This document shows positions 1 to 6,853 of a DNA stretch of 9,606 nt, one piece after another. The notes under the pieces are model-generated. The model was not told the DNA's origin. It did no database searches and was given only the letters and a program-made list of their open reading frames with translations. Position numbers and translations under genes: made by a program. Numbering within the stretch: position 1 is the first letter of the stretch; each line of letters opens with the position of its first letter. The DNA is from Clostridiaceae bacterium (lineage in GTDB: Bacteria > Bacillota > Clostridia > DSM-8532): assembly GCA_012727625.1 (NCBI GenBank), contig JAAYGP010000352.1, forward strand, positions 1 through 9,606, in the 5' to 3' direction.

Positions 1-1193
1 CAGGTTTAATGGCTGCCGGAAAGGCATCGGAGCGGGGCCACAGTGTTACTGTATTTGAAAAGAATAATATTGCCGGAAAGAAGTTAAGAATTACAGGCAA
101 GGGAAGATGCAATATCACAAACAACAGTGATATGGATACATTAATTTCTAATATACCCGGAAATGGGAAATTTCTTTATTCATCACTCAATTCATTTTCC
201 AATTATGATATAATTGACTTTTTTGAAAGTATGGGACTATCATTGAAGACAGAACGCGGAGGAAGGGTTTTCCCTGAATCTGACAGGGCAAAGGATGTTG
301 CGGATACTCTAATCTGTTATGCAGTCAAAAACAGGGTCAGATTCGTGTATAACGCAAAGGTTGAAGATATAATTTCCGAAAATGGCAAGGTAACAGGTAT
401 AAAGCTGGCTGACGGCACAATTAAGAAGTTTGATGCAGTAATTCTGGCGACGGGTGGTGTTTCCTATCCGGGAACGGGATCTGACGGGGATGGGCATAGA
501 ATGGCTGAAAAATCGGGCCATAAAATAACGCCGTTAAAACCGTCCTTGGTTCCTTTGCTTATTAAGGAAACCTGGGTAAAGGATTTGCAGGGGCTTTCCC
601 TTAAAAATACGGCAATTCGGCTGACTGACAGTAAAGGACAGCTGATATACGAAGATTTTGGTGAGATGATGTTCACTCATTTCGGGGTCACAGGTCCCGT
701 GATTTTAAGCGCGAGCCGCCATATTCTCAGGTATCGTTTTCGGAATGTATATCTTGGTATTGACTTAAAACCTGCTTTGTCAGAAGAAAAACTGGATGCC
801 AGAATACAGCGTGACTTTTTAAAGTATTCAAGGAAACAGTTTAAAAATGCATTGAATGATCTGCTCCCTGGTCTTTTAATCCCGGTAATGATAAAGCTTA
901 GCGGAATTCCGCCGGAAAAGAAAGTTAACCAGATTTCAAAAGAGGAACGGCATTATCTTGTTAGGCTTTTTAAAAACATGACCTGTGAAATAACCGGGGC
1001 GCGCCCGATAGATGAAGCTATTGTCACATCCGGCGGTGTTGATGTCAAAGAAATAAATCCCGGCACGATGGAGTCCAGAATTATAAAAGGTCTTTATTTT
1101 GCCGGCGAAATAATTGATGTTGACGCTTATACCGGGGGATATAACCTGACGATTGCCTTTTCGACCGGATATACTGCAGGAAACAGCGTCTGA
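1..1193 (+). CDS. NAD(P)/FAD-dependent oxidoreductase, HI0933/BaiN (YhiN) family, 5' end cut by window
   Basis: Flavoprotein of the HI0933/BaiN family, probably a cytoplasmic FAD-binding oxidoreductase; the substrate of most members is unknown. The frame is open to the left edge: bases 3-8 encode Gly-Leu just before the ATG at 9, and the resulting GLMAAGKASERG reads as the end of the N-terminal dinucleotide-binding GxGxxG motif, so the true start lies outside and roughly 15 residues are missing. Numbering from the ATG at 9, the family hallmarks are visible: GKGRCNITN at about 30-38, ATGGVSYPGTGSDGDGH at about 147-163 (second nucleotide-binding segment), and a C-terminal block from about 340 with TSGGV, TMESR, GLYFAGEIIDVDAYTGGYN and AFSTGY. 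The 394 visible residues fit a family of about 410. It ends TGA 67 bases before the next gene on the same strand, so cotranscription is possible. The family call is secure; the reaction is not known. Confidence 0.93.
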   Translation, partial: GLMAAGKASERGHSVTVFEKNNIAGKKLRITGKGRCNITNNSDMDTLISNIPGNGKFLYSSLNSFSNYDIIDFFESMGLSLKTERGGRVFPESDRAKDVADTLICYAVKNRVRFVYNAKVEDIISENGKVTGIKLADGTIKKFDAVILATGGVSYPGTGSDGDGHRMAEKSGHKITPLKPSLVPLLIKETWVKDLQGLSLKNTAIRLTDSKGQLIYEDFGEMMFTHFGVTGPVILSASRHILRYRFRNVYLGIDLKPALSEEKLDARIQRDFLKYSRKQFKNALNDLLPGLLIPVMIKLSGIPPEKKVNQISKEERHYLVRLFKNMTCEITGARPIDEAIVTSGGVDVKEINPGTMESRIIKGLYFAGEIIDVDAYTGGYNLTIAFSTGYTAGNSV

Positions 1194-1259
1194 CTGTTTA
1201 AAAAAAATGAATATGGGAATAATACGGAAATCTGAAACAGATAATTCATTTGAAGTTGT

Positions 1260-1697
1260 GTGATAAAAATGAGAATGAGCGGCCTGTTCATTTTTTTATC
1301 CATAATAATGATTATTCTGCTTATTGGGGTGCAAATTTCACGTATTTACCCGATATTTGCCGAAATACCCGGAGATGAACATAAGGGTGAGCCAATGGCT
1401 TCTTTTCATTCATTGGTCGAAAAGGGTAATGTGACTCTTGATGTATTGGGTTTATACAGAATGTACAAGGCTATTATTTATAAAAACGGAGAGCGTTATC
1501 TTTTAGTTGAAAAATTTCCGGTAACAATTGAAATAATGGAGGGTGATGTTCTTGAAGTATGGGTTCTTGAAGAAATACCCGGTACTTCACTAATAGTAAA
1601 AAACATCACTGAAAATATGTTTCTGAAATATTCCAGAACCTCCATACCGTTAACAAAAGGTATGCACCGGGTAGGAAAAGCTTTGCTCAAACATTGA
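1260..1697 (+). CDS. hypothetical membrane-anchored protein, 145 aa
   Basis: I do not recognise this protein. It has one hydrophobic segment near the N-terminus (about residues 8-26, rich in Ile/Leu/Phe) followed by a polar, beta-rich region of about 115 residues, so it is probably a signal-anchored or secreted protein with its body outside the membrane. IFA-EIPG at about 32-38 could be a signal peptidase site, but an uncleaved anchor is as likely. The soluble part has alternating hydrophobic strands (VTIEIMEGDVLEVWVLEE, SLIVKNITENMFLKY) and no cysteine or catalytic motif. The start is uncertain: GTG at 1260 gives the longest form, while ATG at 1269 or 1275 would also leave the hydrophobic segment intact; none has a strong ribosome binding site. 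It lies between the flavoprotein and hutP genes on the same strand. That it is a real gene is supported by the clean signal-anchor architecture and lack of a competing frame. Confidence 0.72.
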   Translation: MIKMRMSGLFIFLSIIMIILLIGVQISRIYPIFAEIPGDEHKGEPMASFHSLVEKGNVTLDVLGLYRMYKAIIYKNGERYLLVEKFPVTIEIMEGDVLEVWVLEEIPGTSLIVKNITENMFLKYSRTSIPLTKGMHRVGKALLKH

Positions 1698-1707
1698 CGC
1701 AATTACC

Positions 1708-1736
1708 TTGTATTCCATGATTTGTTTATATATAAT
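1708..1736 (+). promoter_or_regulatory. sigma-A-like promoter upstream of hutP
   Basis: An exact TATAAT -10 box lies at 1731-1736, with TTGTAT at 1708-1713 as a weak -35 box and an optimal 17-base spacer. The predicted transcription start near 1743 gives a leader of about 100 bases before the hutP ATG at 1847. A second exact TATAAT at 1773-1778 has no good -35 box and may be a minor start or chance in AT-rich DNA. The leader contains a short CACC/GGTG stem (about 1794-1806) but no obvious terminator. Confidence 0.5.
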
Positions 1737-1846
1737 TAATAAGAGTTGTTTTAATACGGAAAAAGTTTCAATTATAATTATTGCGCGTGATGGCACCAAA
1801 CCGGTGAAATTACGTTGATAACTCTTTCTTGGTTGTGGAGGTTTTC

Positions 1847-2278
1847 ATGGAAAGGGGACAGTTTCAGAAGGATTTCGGAAGCAAGGATGTAGTCAGAGCG
1901 GCAATAAGGATGGCATTGTCAGCCGACAGGGAAGAAGAAAAAAGGCTGAAGCAGGAATATTACAGTCTGGGCATAAGATCCTGCGCTGTTGATTATGGTG
2001 GCGATTTTATAACCTCCATAATGAAGATAGTCGAAAGAGCTGTTGTATCTGCAAAAAGAGAAGGTGTTATTGTTGAAAGCCATCTGGAGGAGGGTGCTGT
2101 TGCAGGAGCCACAAGGGAAGCATTGTCTCAGGTTACCAATAAGGCAATCGGGCTTAATGTCGGCGGGAAAATAGGCGTTGCCAGGTACCGTGAGCATATT
2201 GCTGTATGTGTATTCTTTGGAATCGGGCTTCTTCATCTTAATGAAATATCCATCGGTCTGGGTCACAGGGCATTGTAA
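1847..2278 (+). CDS. HutP family RNA-binding regulatory protein
   Basis: Homologue of HutP, the histidine- and Mg-dependent RNA-binding antiterminator of the Bacillus subtilis hut operon. The ATG at 1847 is preferred because GGAGG (1837-1841) sits five bases upstream; the TTG at 1829 would only add MVVEVF. The 143 aa match the family length (B. subtilis HutP is 148). The N-terminal half is helical; the C-terminal half resembles HutP in register: ESHLEEGAVAGATREAL (78-94) corresponds to its metal-binding helix, and HIAVCVFFGIGLL...ISIGLGHRAL (117-143) to its C-terminal sheet ending GVGINHI. His79 and His140 would equal metal ligands His73 and His138, but the position of His77 appears to be Gly83, so metal or histidine binding may differ. 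No histidine-use gene is nearby; the next gene is cmk. Family assignment is good; the RNA target and effector are unknown. Confidence 0.82.
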   Translation: MERGQFQKDFGSKDVVRAAIRMALSADREEEKRLKQEYYSLGIRSCAVDYGGDFITSIMKIVERAVVSAKREGVIVESHLEEGAVAGATREALSQVTNKAIGLNVGGKIGVARYREHIAVCVFFGIGLLHLNEISIGLGHRAL

Positions 2279-2310
2279 ACAAATCCGGAAAAAGGATGGC
2301 CGGTTTGTTT
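2277..2310 (+). terminator. hairpin between hutP and cmk (possible terminator or attenuator)
   Basis: Directly over the hutP stop codon, AAACAAA (2277-2283) pairs with TTTGTTT (2304-2310) and CCGG (2285-2288) with CCGG (2300-2303), with one bulged T and an 11-base loop. The T-rich stretch is part of the 3' arm and is followed by CC, so this is not a textbook intrinsic terminator. It could be a weak terminator, a 3'-end stabiliser, or a site of attenuation before cmk. Confidence 0.4.
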
Positions 2311-2439
2311 CCTTGCAGGTTATATGTAAGATATCACAGGCATTAAACAAGGGATATGGTTTCAGTATAAGGCAACGAGCAGTTTATTGTGTTCGCTGAA
2401 CTTTTATATAAATGTGTTACAAACGATTGGGGGAATGGC

Positions 2440-3111
2440 ATGAAAAAAATACAAATAGCAATAGACGGGCCATCAGGTGCCGGGAAAAGCACAATGGCAA
2501 AAATAGTTTCAAAGGAACTGGGTATTCTTTATCTTGATACCGGAGCAATGTACCGTGCTGTTGCGCTTAAGGCCATAAAATCAGGTATTGGCACAAAGGA
2601 CAGCGCTGCCCTGGCGAAGATGGTGGAAGATATCGATATCAGAATAGATTATAAGGACGGGCAGCAAAAGGTTTACCTGGACGGTGAAGATGTTACGGAA
2701 GATATAAGGACACCGGATGTCACAGTGGGTTCATCAGATGTCGCGGTTTTCCCCGAGGTTCGTAAAAAAATGGTTGACCTTCAGCGGGAAATAGCCAAAA
2801 CCAACAGCGTTGTAATGGATGGCAGGGATATAGGAACCCATGTGCTGCCAAATGCGGAGGTTAAAATATTTTTAACAGCATCAGCAGAGGACAGGGCTAA
2901 AAGAAGATACGAAGAGCTAAAGGAAAAGGGGACTTTAAAACAGACATTTGACGAAATCAAGCAGGAAATGGAGTACCGGGATAAAAATGACAGCAACAGA
3001 ATAGTTTCACCTCTTAAAAAAGCTGATGATGCCATTTTGCTTGATACCAGCGGTTTATCAATAGAGGAATCCGCCAAAAAGATACTTGATATTGTGAGGA
3101 CGAGGATTTAG
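2440..3111 (+). CDS. cmk: (d)CMP kinase (cytidylate kinase)
   Basis: Cytoplasmic enzyme that moves phosphate from ATP to CMP or dCMP, recycling pyrimidine nucleotides for RNA, DNA and CDP-lipid synthesis. The start is the ATG at 2440, five bases after GGGGGA (2429-2434); the reading frame continues upstream to 2389 but that extension has no ribosome binding site and lengthens the protein beyond the normal N-terminus. At 223 aa it has the usual length. Visible motifs: IDGPSGAGKST (Walker A, about 8-18), YLDTGAMYR (31-39), VVMDGRDIGT (124-133, CMP-binding region), and the C-terminal lid and base-binding block YRDKNDSNRIVSPLKKADDAILLDTS (179-204). Its stop TAG is immediately followed by the plsC ATG, so the two are almost certainly translated from one message. 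Confidence 0.97.
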   Translation: MKKIQIAIDGPSGAGKSTMAKIVSKELGILYLDTGAMYRAVALKAIKSGIGTKDSAALAKMVEDIDIRIDYKDGQQKVYLDGEDVTEDIRTPDVTVGSSDVAVFPEVRKKMVDLQREIAKTNSVVMDGRDIGTHVLPNAEVKIFLTASAEDRAKRRYEELKEKGTLKQTFDEIKQEMEYRDKNDSNRIVSPLKKADDAILLDTSGLSIEESAKKILDIVRTRI

Positions 3112-3708
3112 ATGTTATATGCTTTTTTGTGCAATCTGAGTAAGCTGTATTTTAAACTGTTTTACAGGGTTTCTTTACAGGGGGTTGAAAATGTACCAAA
3201 AGAGGGAGCAATAATATTTTGTTCAAATCATATTAGTCTGCTTGATATGTTTTTGTTCGCACCTCACTTATATCCAAGGAAGATACATTTCATGGCCAAG
3301 CAGGAGCTGTTTAAAATTCCGCTTTTATCAGGCATAATTTATGCTTTGGGAGCATATCCGGTTAACAGGGGAAAAGGGGATATAAATTCTGCCAAAACAA
3401 CGTTAAATCTTTTAAATGATGGGAAAGCGGTAGGAATTTTCCCTGAGGGAACCAGGAGGAATAAAAGCAAAAAGAAAGTAAAACCTAAATACGGGGCGAT
3501 TTTATTCGCGCTGGAGTCTGGAGCGCCAATTGTTCCTGTCGGGATATTCGGTAATTACAGGCTCTTTTCAAAGCTGAAGGTTGTTTATGGCAAGCCCGTA
3601 TATCTTCCCTATGAACCGGGAGATAAGGTGGTAAAGGCAGAAATGCAGAAAATGGCGGAAGATCTTATGGAAAAAATATATTCTTTAAATGATTACAGCA
3701 ACGATTAA
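3112..3708 (+). CDS. plsC: lysophospholipid acyltransferase (1-acyl-sn-glycerol-3-phosphate acyltransferase family)
   Basis: PlsC-type enzyme acylating lysophosphatidic acid to phosphatidic acid, the precursor of membrane phospholipids; expected at the inner face of the membrane. All four acyltransferase blocks are present in 198 aa: NHISLLD (39-45, catalytic His40 and Asp45), GAYPVNRG (80-87), FPEGTRR (110-116, glycerophosphate binding) and VPVGI (141-145). The N-terminal segment LYAFLCNLSKLYFKLFYRV is amphipathic to hydrophobic and may hold it to the membrane. The ATG directly follows the cmk stop; GAGGA inside the end of cmk serves as ribosome binding site. The length is at the short end of the family but no block is missing. 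The cmk-plsC-ispH/rpsA order is typical of Clostridia. Exact acyl-acceptor preference cannot be read from sequence. Confidence 0.93.
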   Translation: MLYAFLCNLSKLYFKLFYRVSLQGVENVPKEGAIIFCSNHISLLDMFLFAPHLYPRKIHFMAKQELFKIPLLSGIIYALGAYPVNRGKGDINSAKTTLNLLNDGKAVGIFPEGTRRNKSKKKVKPKYGAILFALESGAPIVPVGIFGNYRLFSKLKVVYGKPVYLPYEPGDKVVKAEMQKMAEDLMEKIYSLNDYSND

Positions 3709-3748
3709 GGCAAATTGTGTTTATTCGTTGTTTTCATTGGAGGGGTCT

Positions 3749-5767
3749 ATGGCAAGAATAGTATTGGCTGAAAAAGCTGGTTTTTGCTTTGGTGTAAACA
3801 GGGCAGTAAAACTTGCATTTGAAACATGTCGGGAGAATCCTGAAAACACATGCGCATTTGGAGAACTGATACACAATCGTCAGGTGACTGAAAAATTGAA
3901 CGAGCTTAGTGTGAGGTGTGTCAGAAATGTTGATGAGCTGCAGATGGGTGATAATGTTGTAATCAGAGCCCATGGAATAGGGAAGGATGTGTATGCGGCA
4001 ATTTCCCAAAAAGGAGCTGTTATTCACGACGCAACATGCCCCGATGTCAAAAGAATACATAAACTTGTAAATGAGAAGCATAAAGAGGGCTTTCGTATTA
4101 TTATCGTCGGTGATAAACAGCACCCGGAAGTAATTGGTATAAGTGGTTGGTGTGACAATAAGGCATATATAGTGTCGGAAATCAGTGAAGTACACGAATT
4201 GCCTGATATGGAAGAAGATATATGTGTTGTTGCCCAAACAACTATGAAACCTGAAAAGTATGAGGAGATTTTCTCATTTATTAAGAAAAAGTTTGCAAAT
4301 GCCGTGAAATTTGATACAATATGTAGGGCAACAGAAAAGCGCCAACAGGAAGCAGACGAAATATCCAGATCTTCAGACGTGATGATTGTTATTGGAGGTT
4401 CAAACAGCTCAAACACACAAAAGCTGTTTGAAATATGTTCAGCAAATTGCCCGTTGACGTATAAAATCGAAACAGTGCAGGATTTACCGGCATTGGATAT
4501 AAAGAATTTTAACACAATTGGGATTACCGCAGGGGCTTCAACGCCGGACTGGGTAGTCAAGGAGGTTTTTGAGACAATGGAAGAAATGATTAACAAACAG
4601 GAGACTGAAATGTCCTTTAAGGAGGCTTTCGAGGAGTCTGAAGTCAGCAGCCTCAGGTCCGGTGAGATTGTAAAGGGCCGCATTATCGGCTATAACACCA
4701 GTGAGGTATTTGTCGATCTCGGTTACAAAGCAGACGGAACAATTTCAATGGAAGAATTCCTGGATGATCCGGATTTTGACCCTGAGAAAGATTTAAAGGA
4801 AGGAGACGAAATCCTTGTTTATATAATTAAAATAAATGATGGCGACGGAAATGTTCTATTGTCAAAAAAGCGAGTCGAAACAATACAAGGAATGGAAGAA
4901 ATTGAAGAGGCCTTTAATGAGAAAAATCCCCTTGAGGCTGTTGTCAGAGAAGTGGTAAACGGCGGAGTGGTTGCCAGTTACAAAGGTATTCGTGTATTCA
5001 ATCCTGCATCTCAGGTCAGTGATCGCTATGTTAAGGATCTTAATGAATTCCTCGGAAAAAAAGTAAAATTCGAAGTTGTTGAGATGTCGAAAAATAAACG
5101 CCGGGTGGTTGGTTCCCGCAGAAATGTAATTGAGAAAGAAAAAGAAGCCAAATTCGAAGCATTCTGGACAGAAGTTGAAGTTGGAAAAGAATACACAGGC
5201 ACGGTTAAGAGTCTTACCAATTTCGGTGCTTTTGTTGATTTGGGCGCGGTTGACGGTTTAATCCATATATCCGAGCTTTCATGGAAGAAAATAAACCGTC
5301 CGTCCGATGTTTTAAAGGTTGGTCAGACAGTCACAGTCAGAATTCTTGGTTTTGACAAGGAAAAACAGAAAATTTCCCTGGGATACAGAAAAGCAGAAGA
5401 CAACCCCTGGTACAATGTTGAAAGCAAGTATTCTGTCGGTGACACGGTAGAGGGCAAAATAGTCAGATTAGTTCCCTTTGGTGCCTTTGTAGAGCTTGAA
5501 GAGGGAATAGAGGGACTTGTCCATATATCACAGATTTCCAATGTACGCCTTGGAAAACCCGATGAAGTATTGTTAGTTGGTCAGAAAGTTCAGATGAAAG
5601 TTCTGGAGGTAAATCCTGAACTTAAAAAAATCAGTCTTAGTATCCGCGATGTTGAGCCCATTGATCCCGTCCGCAGCGAGGAAGAAGTTGTAAATGATGA
5701 TGATGACATACCGACAAGTCATGTGGAAGAATTGACAAACACAATCGGGGATTTGATAAACCAGTAA
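3749..5767 (+). CDS. ispH: bifunctional 4-hydroxy-3-methylbut-2-enyl diphosphate reductase / S1 RNA-binding protein
   Basis: Fusion protein of 672 aa. Residues 1 to about 282 are IspH, the 4Fe-4S enzyme making IPP and DMAPP from HMBPP in the last step of the MEP isoprenoid pathway: the three cluster cysteines are Cys13 (GFCFGV), Cys97 (ATCPDV) and Cys192 (TICRAT), with substrate residues His42, His75 (RAHG), His125 and Glu127 (HPEV) and SSNT at about 220-223. A short charged linker leads to four S1 (OB-fold) RNA-binding repeats at about 302-375, 390-457, 476-546 and 562-632; the last two have the classic NFGAFVDLG...GLIHISEL and PFGAFVELE...GLVHISQI pattern, the second is divergent. The tail is acidic (DDDD at 650-653). 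The ATG at 3749 follows GGAGGGG (3739-3745); an upstream in-frame ATG at 3689 overlapping plsC has no such site. This rpsA-like fusion is known in Clostridia. Confidence 0.96.
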   Translation: MARIVLAEKAGFCFGVNRAVKLAFETCRENPENTCAFGELIHNRQVTEKLNELSVRCVRNVDELQMGDNVVIRAHGIGKDVYAAISQKGAVIHDATCPDVKRIHKLVNEKHKEGFRIIIVGDKQHPEVIGISGWCDNKAYIVSEISEVHELPDMEEDICVVAQTTMKPEKYEEIFSFIKKKFANAVKFDTICRATEKRQQEADEISRSSDVMIVIGGSNSSNTQKLFEICSANCPLTYKIETVQDLPALDIKNFNTIGITAGASTPDWVVKEVFETMEEMINKQETEMSFKEAFEESEVSSLRSGEIVKGRIIGYNTSEVFVDLGYKADGTISMEEFLDDPDFDPEKDLKEGDEILVYIIKINDGDGNVLLSKKRVETIQGMEEIEEAFNEKNPLEAVVREVVNGGVVASYKGIRVFNPASQVSDRYVKDLNEFLGKKVKFEVVEMSKNKRRVVGSRRNVIEKEKEAKFEAFWTEVEVGKEYTGTVKSLTNFGAFVDLGAVDGLIHISELSWKKINRPSDVLKVGQTVTVRILGFDKEKQKISLGYRKAEDNPWYNVESKYSVGDTVEGKIVRLVPFGAFVELEEGIEGLVHISQISNVRLGKPDEVLLVGQKVQMKVLEVNPELKKISLSIRDVEPIDPVRSEEEVVNDDDDIPTSHVEELTNTIGDLINQ

Positions 5768-5789
5768 ACCGAATATGCCGATATAAAAG

Positions 5790-5832
5790 ATAAGACCGGA
5801 TGATCCGGTCTTATTTAATGTGGCTTTTTTTT
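5790..5832 (+). terminator. intrinsic terminator of the cmk-plsC-ispH/rpsA cluster
   Basis: ATAAGACCGGA (5790-5800) and TCCGGTCTTAT (5804-5814) form a perfect 11-bp stem around a TGA loop, 22 bases after the ispH-rpsA stop. TTATTTAATG follows directly and a run of eight T lies at 5825-5832. Position and structure fit transcription termination before cheR. Confidence 0.85.
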
Positions 5833-5936
5833 GATCCGGAATGTTATGCAATTGAAAAAATTCCTGTGTTGTTTTAATGCTGTTATAAAGATTTCATGCT
5901 GTATTTCTTCTACTGACAGATAATTCTGAACAGCAA

Positions 5937-5945
5937 TGTTACAAT
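5937..5945 (+). promoter_or_regulatory. possible extended -10 promoter of cheR
   Basis: TGTTACAAT gives a TGn extended -10 with TACAAT at 5940-5945. The closest -35-like hexamer, CTGACA (5913-5918), is 21 bases away, too far for normal pairing, so the extended -10 would have to carry it. The leader would be only about 14 bases, barely including AGGAGG at 5955-5960. A second candidate upstream is TTGAAA (5852-5857) with TTTAAT (5873-5878), spacer 15. A promoter somewhere in 5833-5950 is expected because cheR follows a terminator. Confidence 0.3.
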
Positions 5946-5965
5946 GAAATTGGCAGGAGGCTAAG

Positions 5966-6763
5966 ATGATTGATTATAATGAGTTTGTTGAAGCTTTTTA
6001 TTTGCAGTCCGGTATAGATTTAAAGCTTTATAAGGAAAAGCAGATGAAACGCCGTCTGACATCTCTGGCTGAAAAGCATGGTTTTAAAAGTTTTATGTCT
6101 TTTTTTCACGCTATGATGGAAGACAGGAGATTGTATGACATTTTTGTAAACTATATGACTATCAATGTATCCGAGTTTTACAGAAATCCGGGCCAGTGGA
6201 AACTGTTGGAGGATGTTATAATTCCGATGCTAAGATCCGCAAAGAAGGATTTTGCCGATATAAAAATCTGGAGCTCCGCTTGTTCAACCGGTGATGAGCC
6301 TTATACACTGGTTATGATACTAAACAAATTTGTGCCTCTGGACAAAATTAAAATACTGGCTTCCGACATTGATTTGGCAGCAATAGAAAAAGCAAAACAG
6401 GGTGTTTATCATGAGAGAAGCATTAAGGATCTTCCCCTGGAGTTTAAAAATAAATACTTTTCAAAGGTAAACGAAAATACATATAAAATTTCCGAAGATG
6501 TGATAAGTTGTGTTGAATTCAGGCAGATTAACCTTTTGGCTGATGATTATCCAAAGGAAAATGATCTTATCATCTGTCGGAATGTTTTGATTTATTTTAC
6601 GGAAGAAGCAAAGTATATGGTTTATAAGAAGTTTAATCTGGTTTTGGCTCAGGACGGGATTCTTTTTCTGGGCAATACAGAGCAAATAATCTCAAGTGCT
6701 AAATTTGGACTGAAACCGATTCGAACGTTTTTTTACCAAAAAGTCAGGGATGTTCGCGAGTAA
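5966..6763 (+). CDS. CheR family chemotaxis protein-glutamate O-methyltransferase
   Basis: Cytoplasmic methyltransferase that uses S-adenosylmethionine to methylate glutamates of chemoreceptors during adaptation. The ATG at 5966 follows an ideal AGGAGG (5955-5960). The 265 aa match a single-domain CheR: an N-terminal helical domain to about residue 72 ending in NVSEFYRN (67-74, the family NxTxFFR segment), then the SAM-binding domain with WSSACSTGDEPYTLVM (102-117, motif I), ASDID (132-136), CRNVLIYF (204-211) and LFLGNTE (233-239, usually LFLGHSE). No TPR, response-regulator or PAS extension is present. It stands alone between a terminator and a convergent gene, with no cheA, cheB or receptor nearby, so it may work with chemotaxis genes elsewhere or in a dedicated signalling route. 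The family is clear; which receptors it modifies is not. Confidence 0.94.
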   Translation: MIDYNEFVEAFYLQSGIDLKLYKEKQMKRRLTSLAEKHGFKSFMSFFHAMMEDRRLYDIFVNYMTINVSEFYRNPGQWKLLEDVIIPMLRSAKKDFADIKIWSSACSTGDEPYTLVMILNKFVPLDKIKILASDIDLAAIEKAKQGVYHERSIKDLPLEFKNKYFSKVNENTYKISEDVISCVEFRQINLLADDYPKENDLIICRNVLIYFTEEAKYMVYKKFNLVLAQDGILFLGNTEQIISSAKFGLKPIRTFFYQKVRDVRE

Positions 6764-6765
6764 CA

Positions 6766-6795
6766 AAAAGCAGACTATATAAAAGCAGGCTGTAT
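6766..6795 (+). repeat. imperfect 15-bp tandem repeat after cheR
   Basis: AAAAGCAGACTATAT (6766-6780) is followed at once by AAAAGCAGGCTGTAT (6781-6795), 13 of 15 bases identical. The second copy supplies the left arm of the adjacent hairpin, so it looks like a small local duplication within the intergenic region. Confidence 0.6.
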
Positions 6796-6823
6796 GAGTT
6801 CAAGCCTGCTGTTTATTATTTAT
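6784..6823. terminator. hairpin between convergent cheR and M14 gene, probably bidirectional terminator
   Basis: AGCAGGCT (6784-6791) and AGCCTGCT (6803-6810) make a perfect 8-bp stem with an 11-base loop. On the + strand it is followed by GTTTATTATTTAT, on the - strand directly by TTTTATAT. It lies 20 bases after the cheR stop and about 44 bases after the peptidase stop, the expected place for a shared terminator. Confidence 0.65.
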
Positions 6824-6853
6824 ATGGAAAACCATGCGTGTTATTCCATATAT

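Noticed and set aside
1181..1199. AAACAG/CTGTTT inverted repeat across the flavoprotein stop codon as a terminator
   Set aside because: The stem is only 6 bp, AT-rich, and followed by A's rather than T's on the coding strand.
1220..1762. 11-base repeat TAATACGGAAA at 1220-1230 and 1752-1762 as a shared regulatory element
   Set aside because: Several repeats of this length are expected by chance in about 9.6 kb, and the two sites are not placed alike relative to a promoter or start.
2311..2385. NAG triplets in the hutP-cmk spacer as a HutP binding array
   Set aside because: Eight NAG triplets occur, but spacing is irregular and the number is close to chance for this composition; no UAG repeats are present.
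2405..2423. Promoter directly before cmk (TATAAA or TGTTACAAA)
   Set aside because: No matching -35 box at a normal distance, and the second would start transcription on top of the ribosome binding site.
3689..3748. Upstream in-frame start for ispH-rpsA overlapping plsC
   Set aside because: It lacks a ribosome binding site and would add 20 residues before the conserved IspH N-terminus; the ATG at 3749 has GGAGGGG in place.
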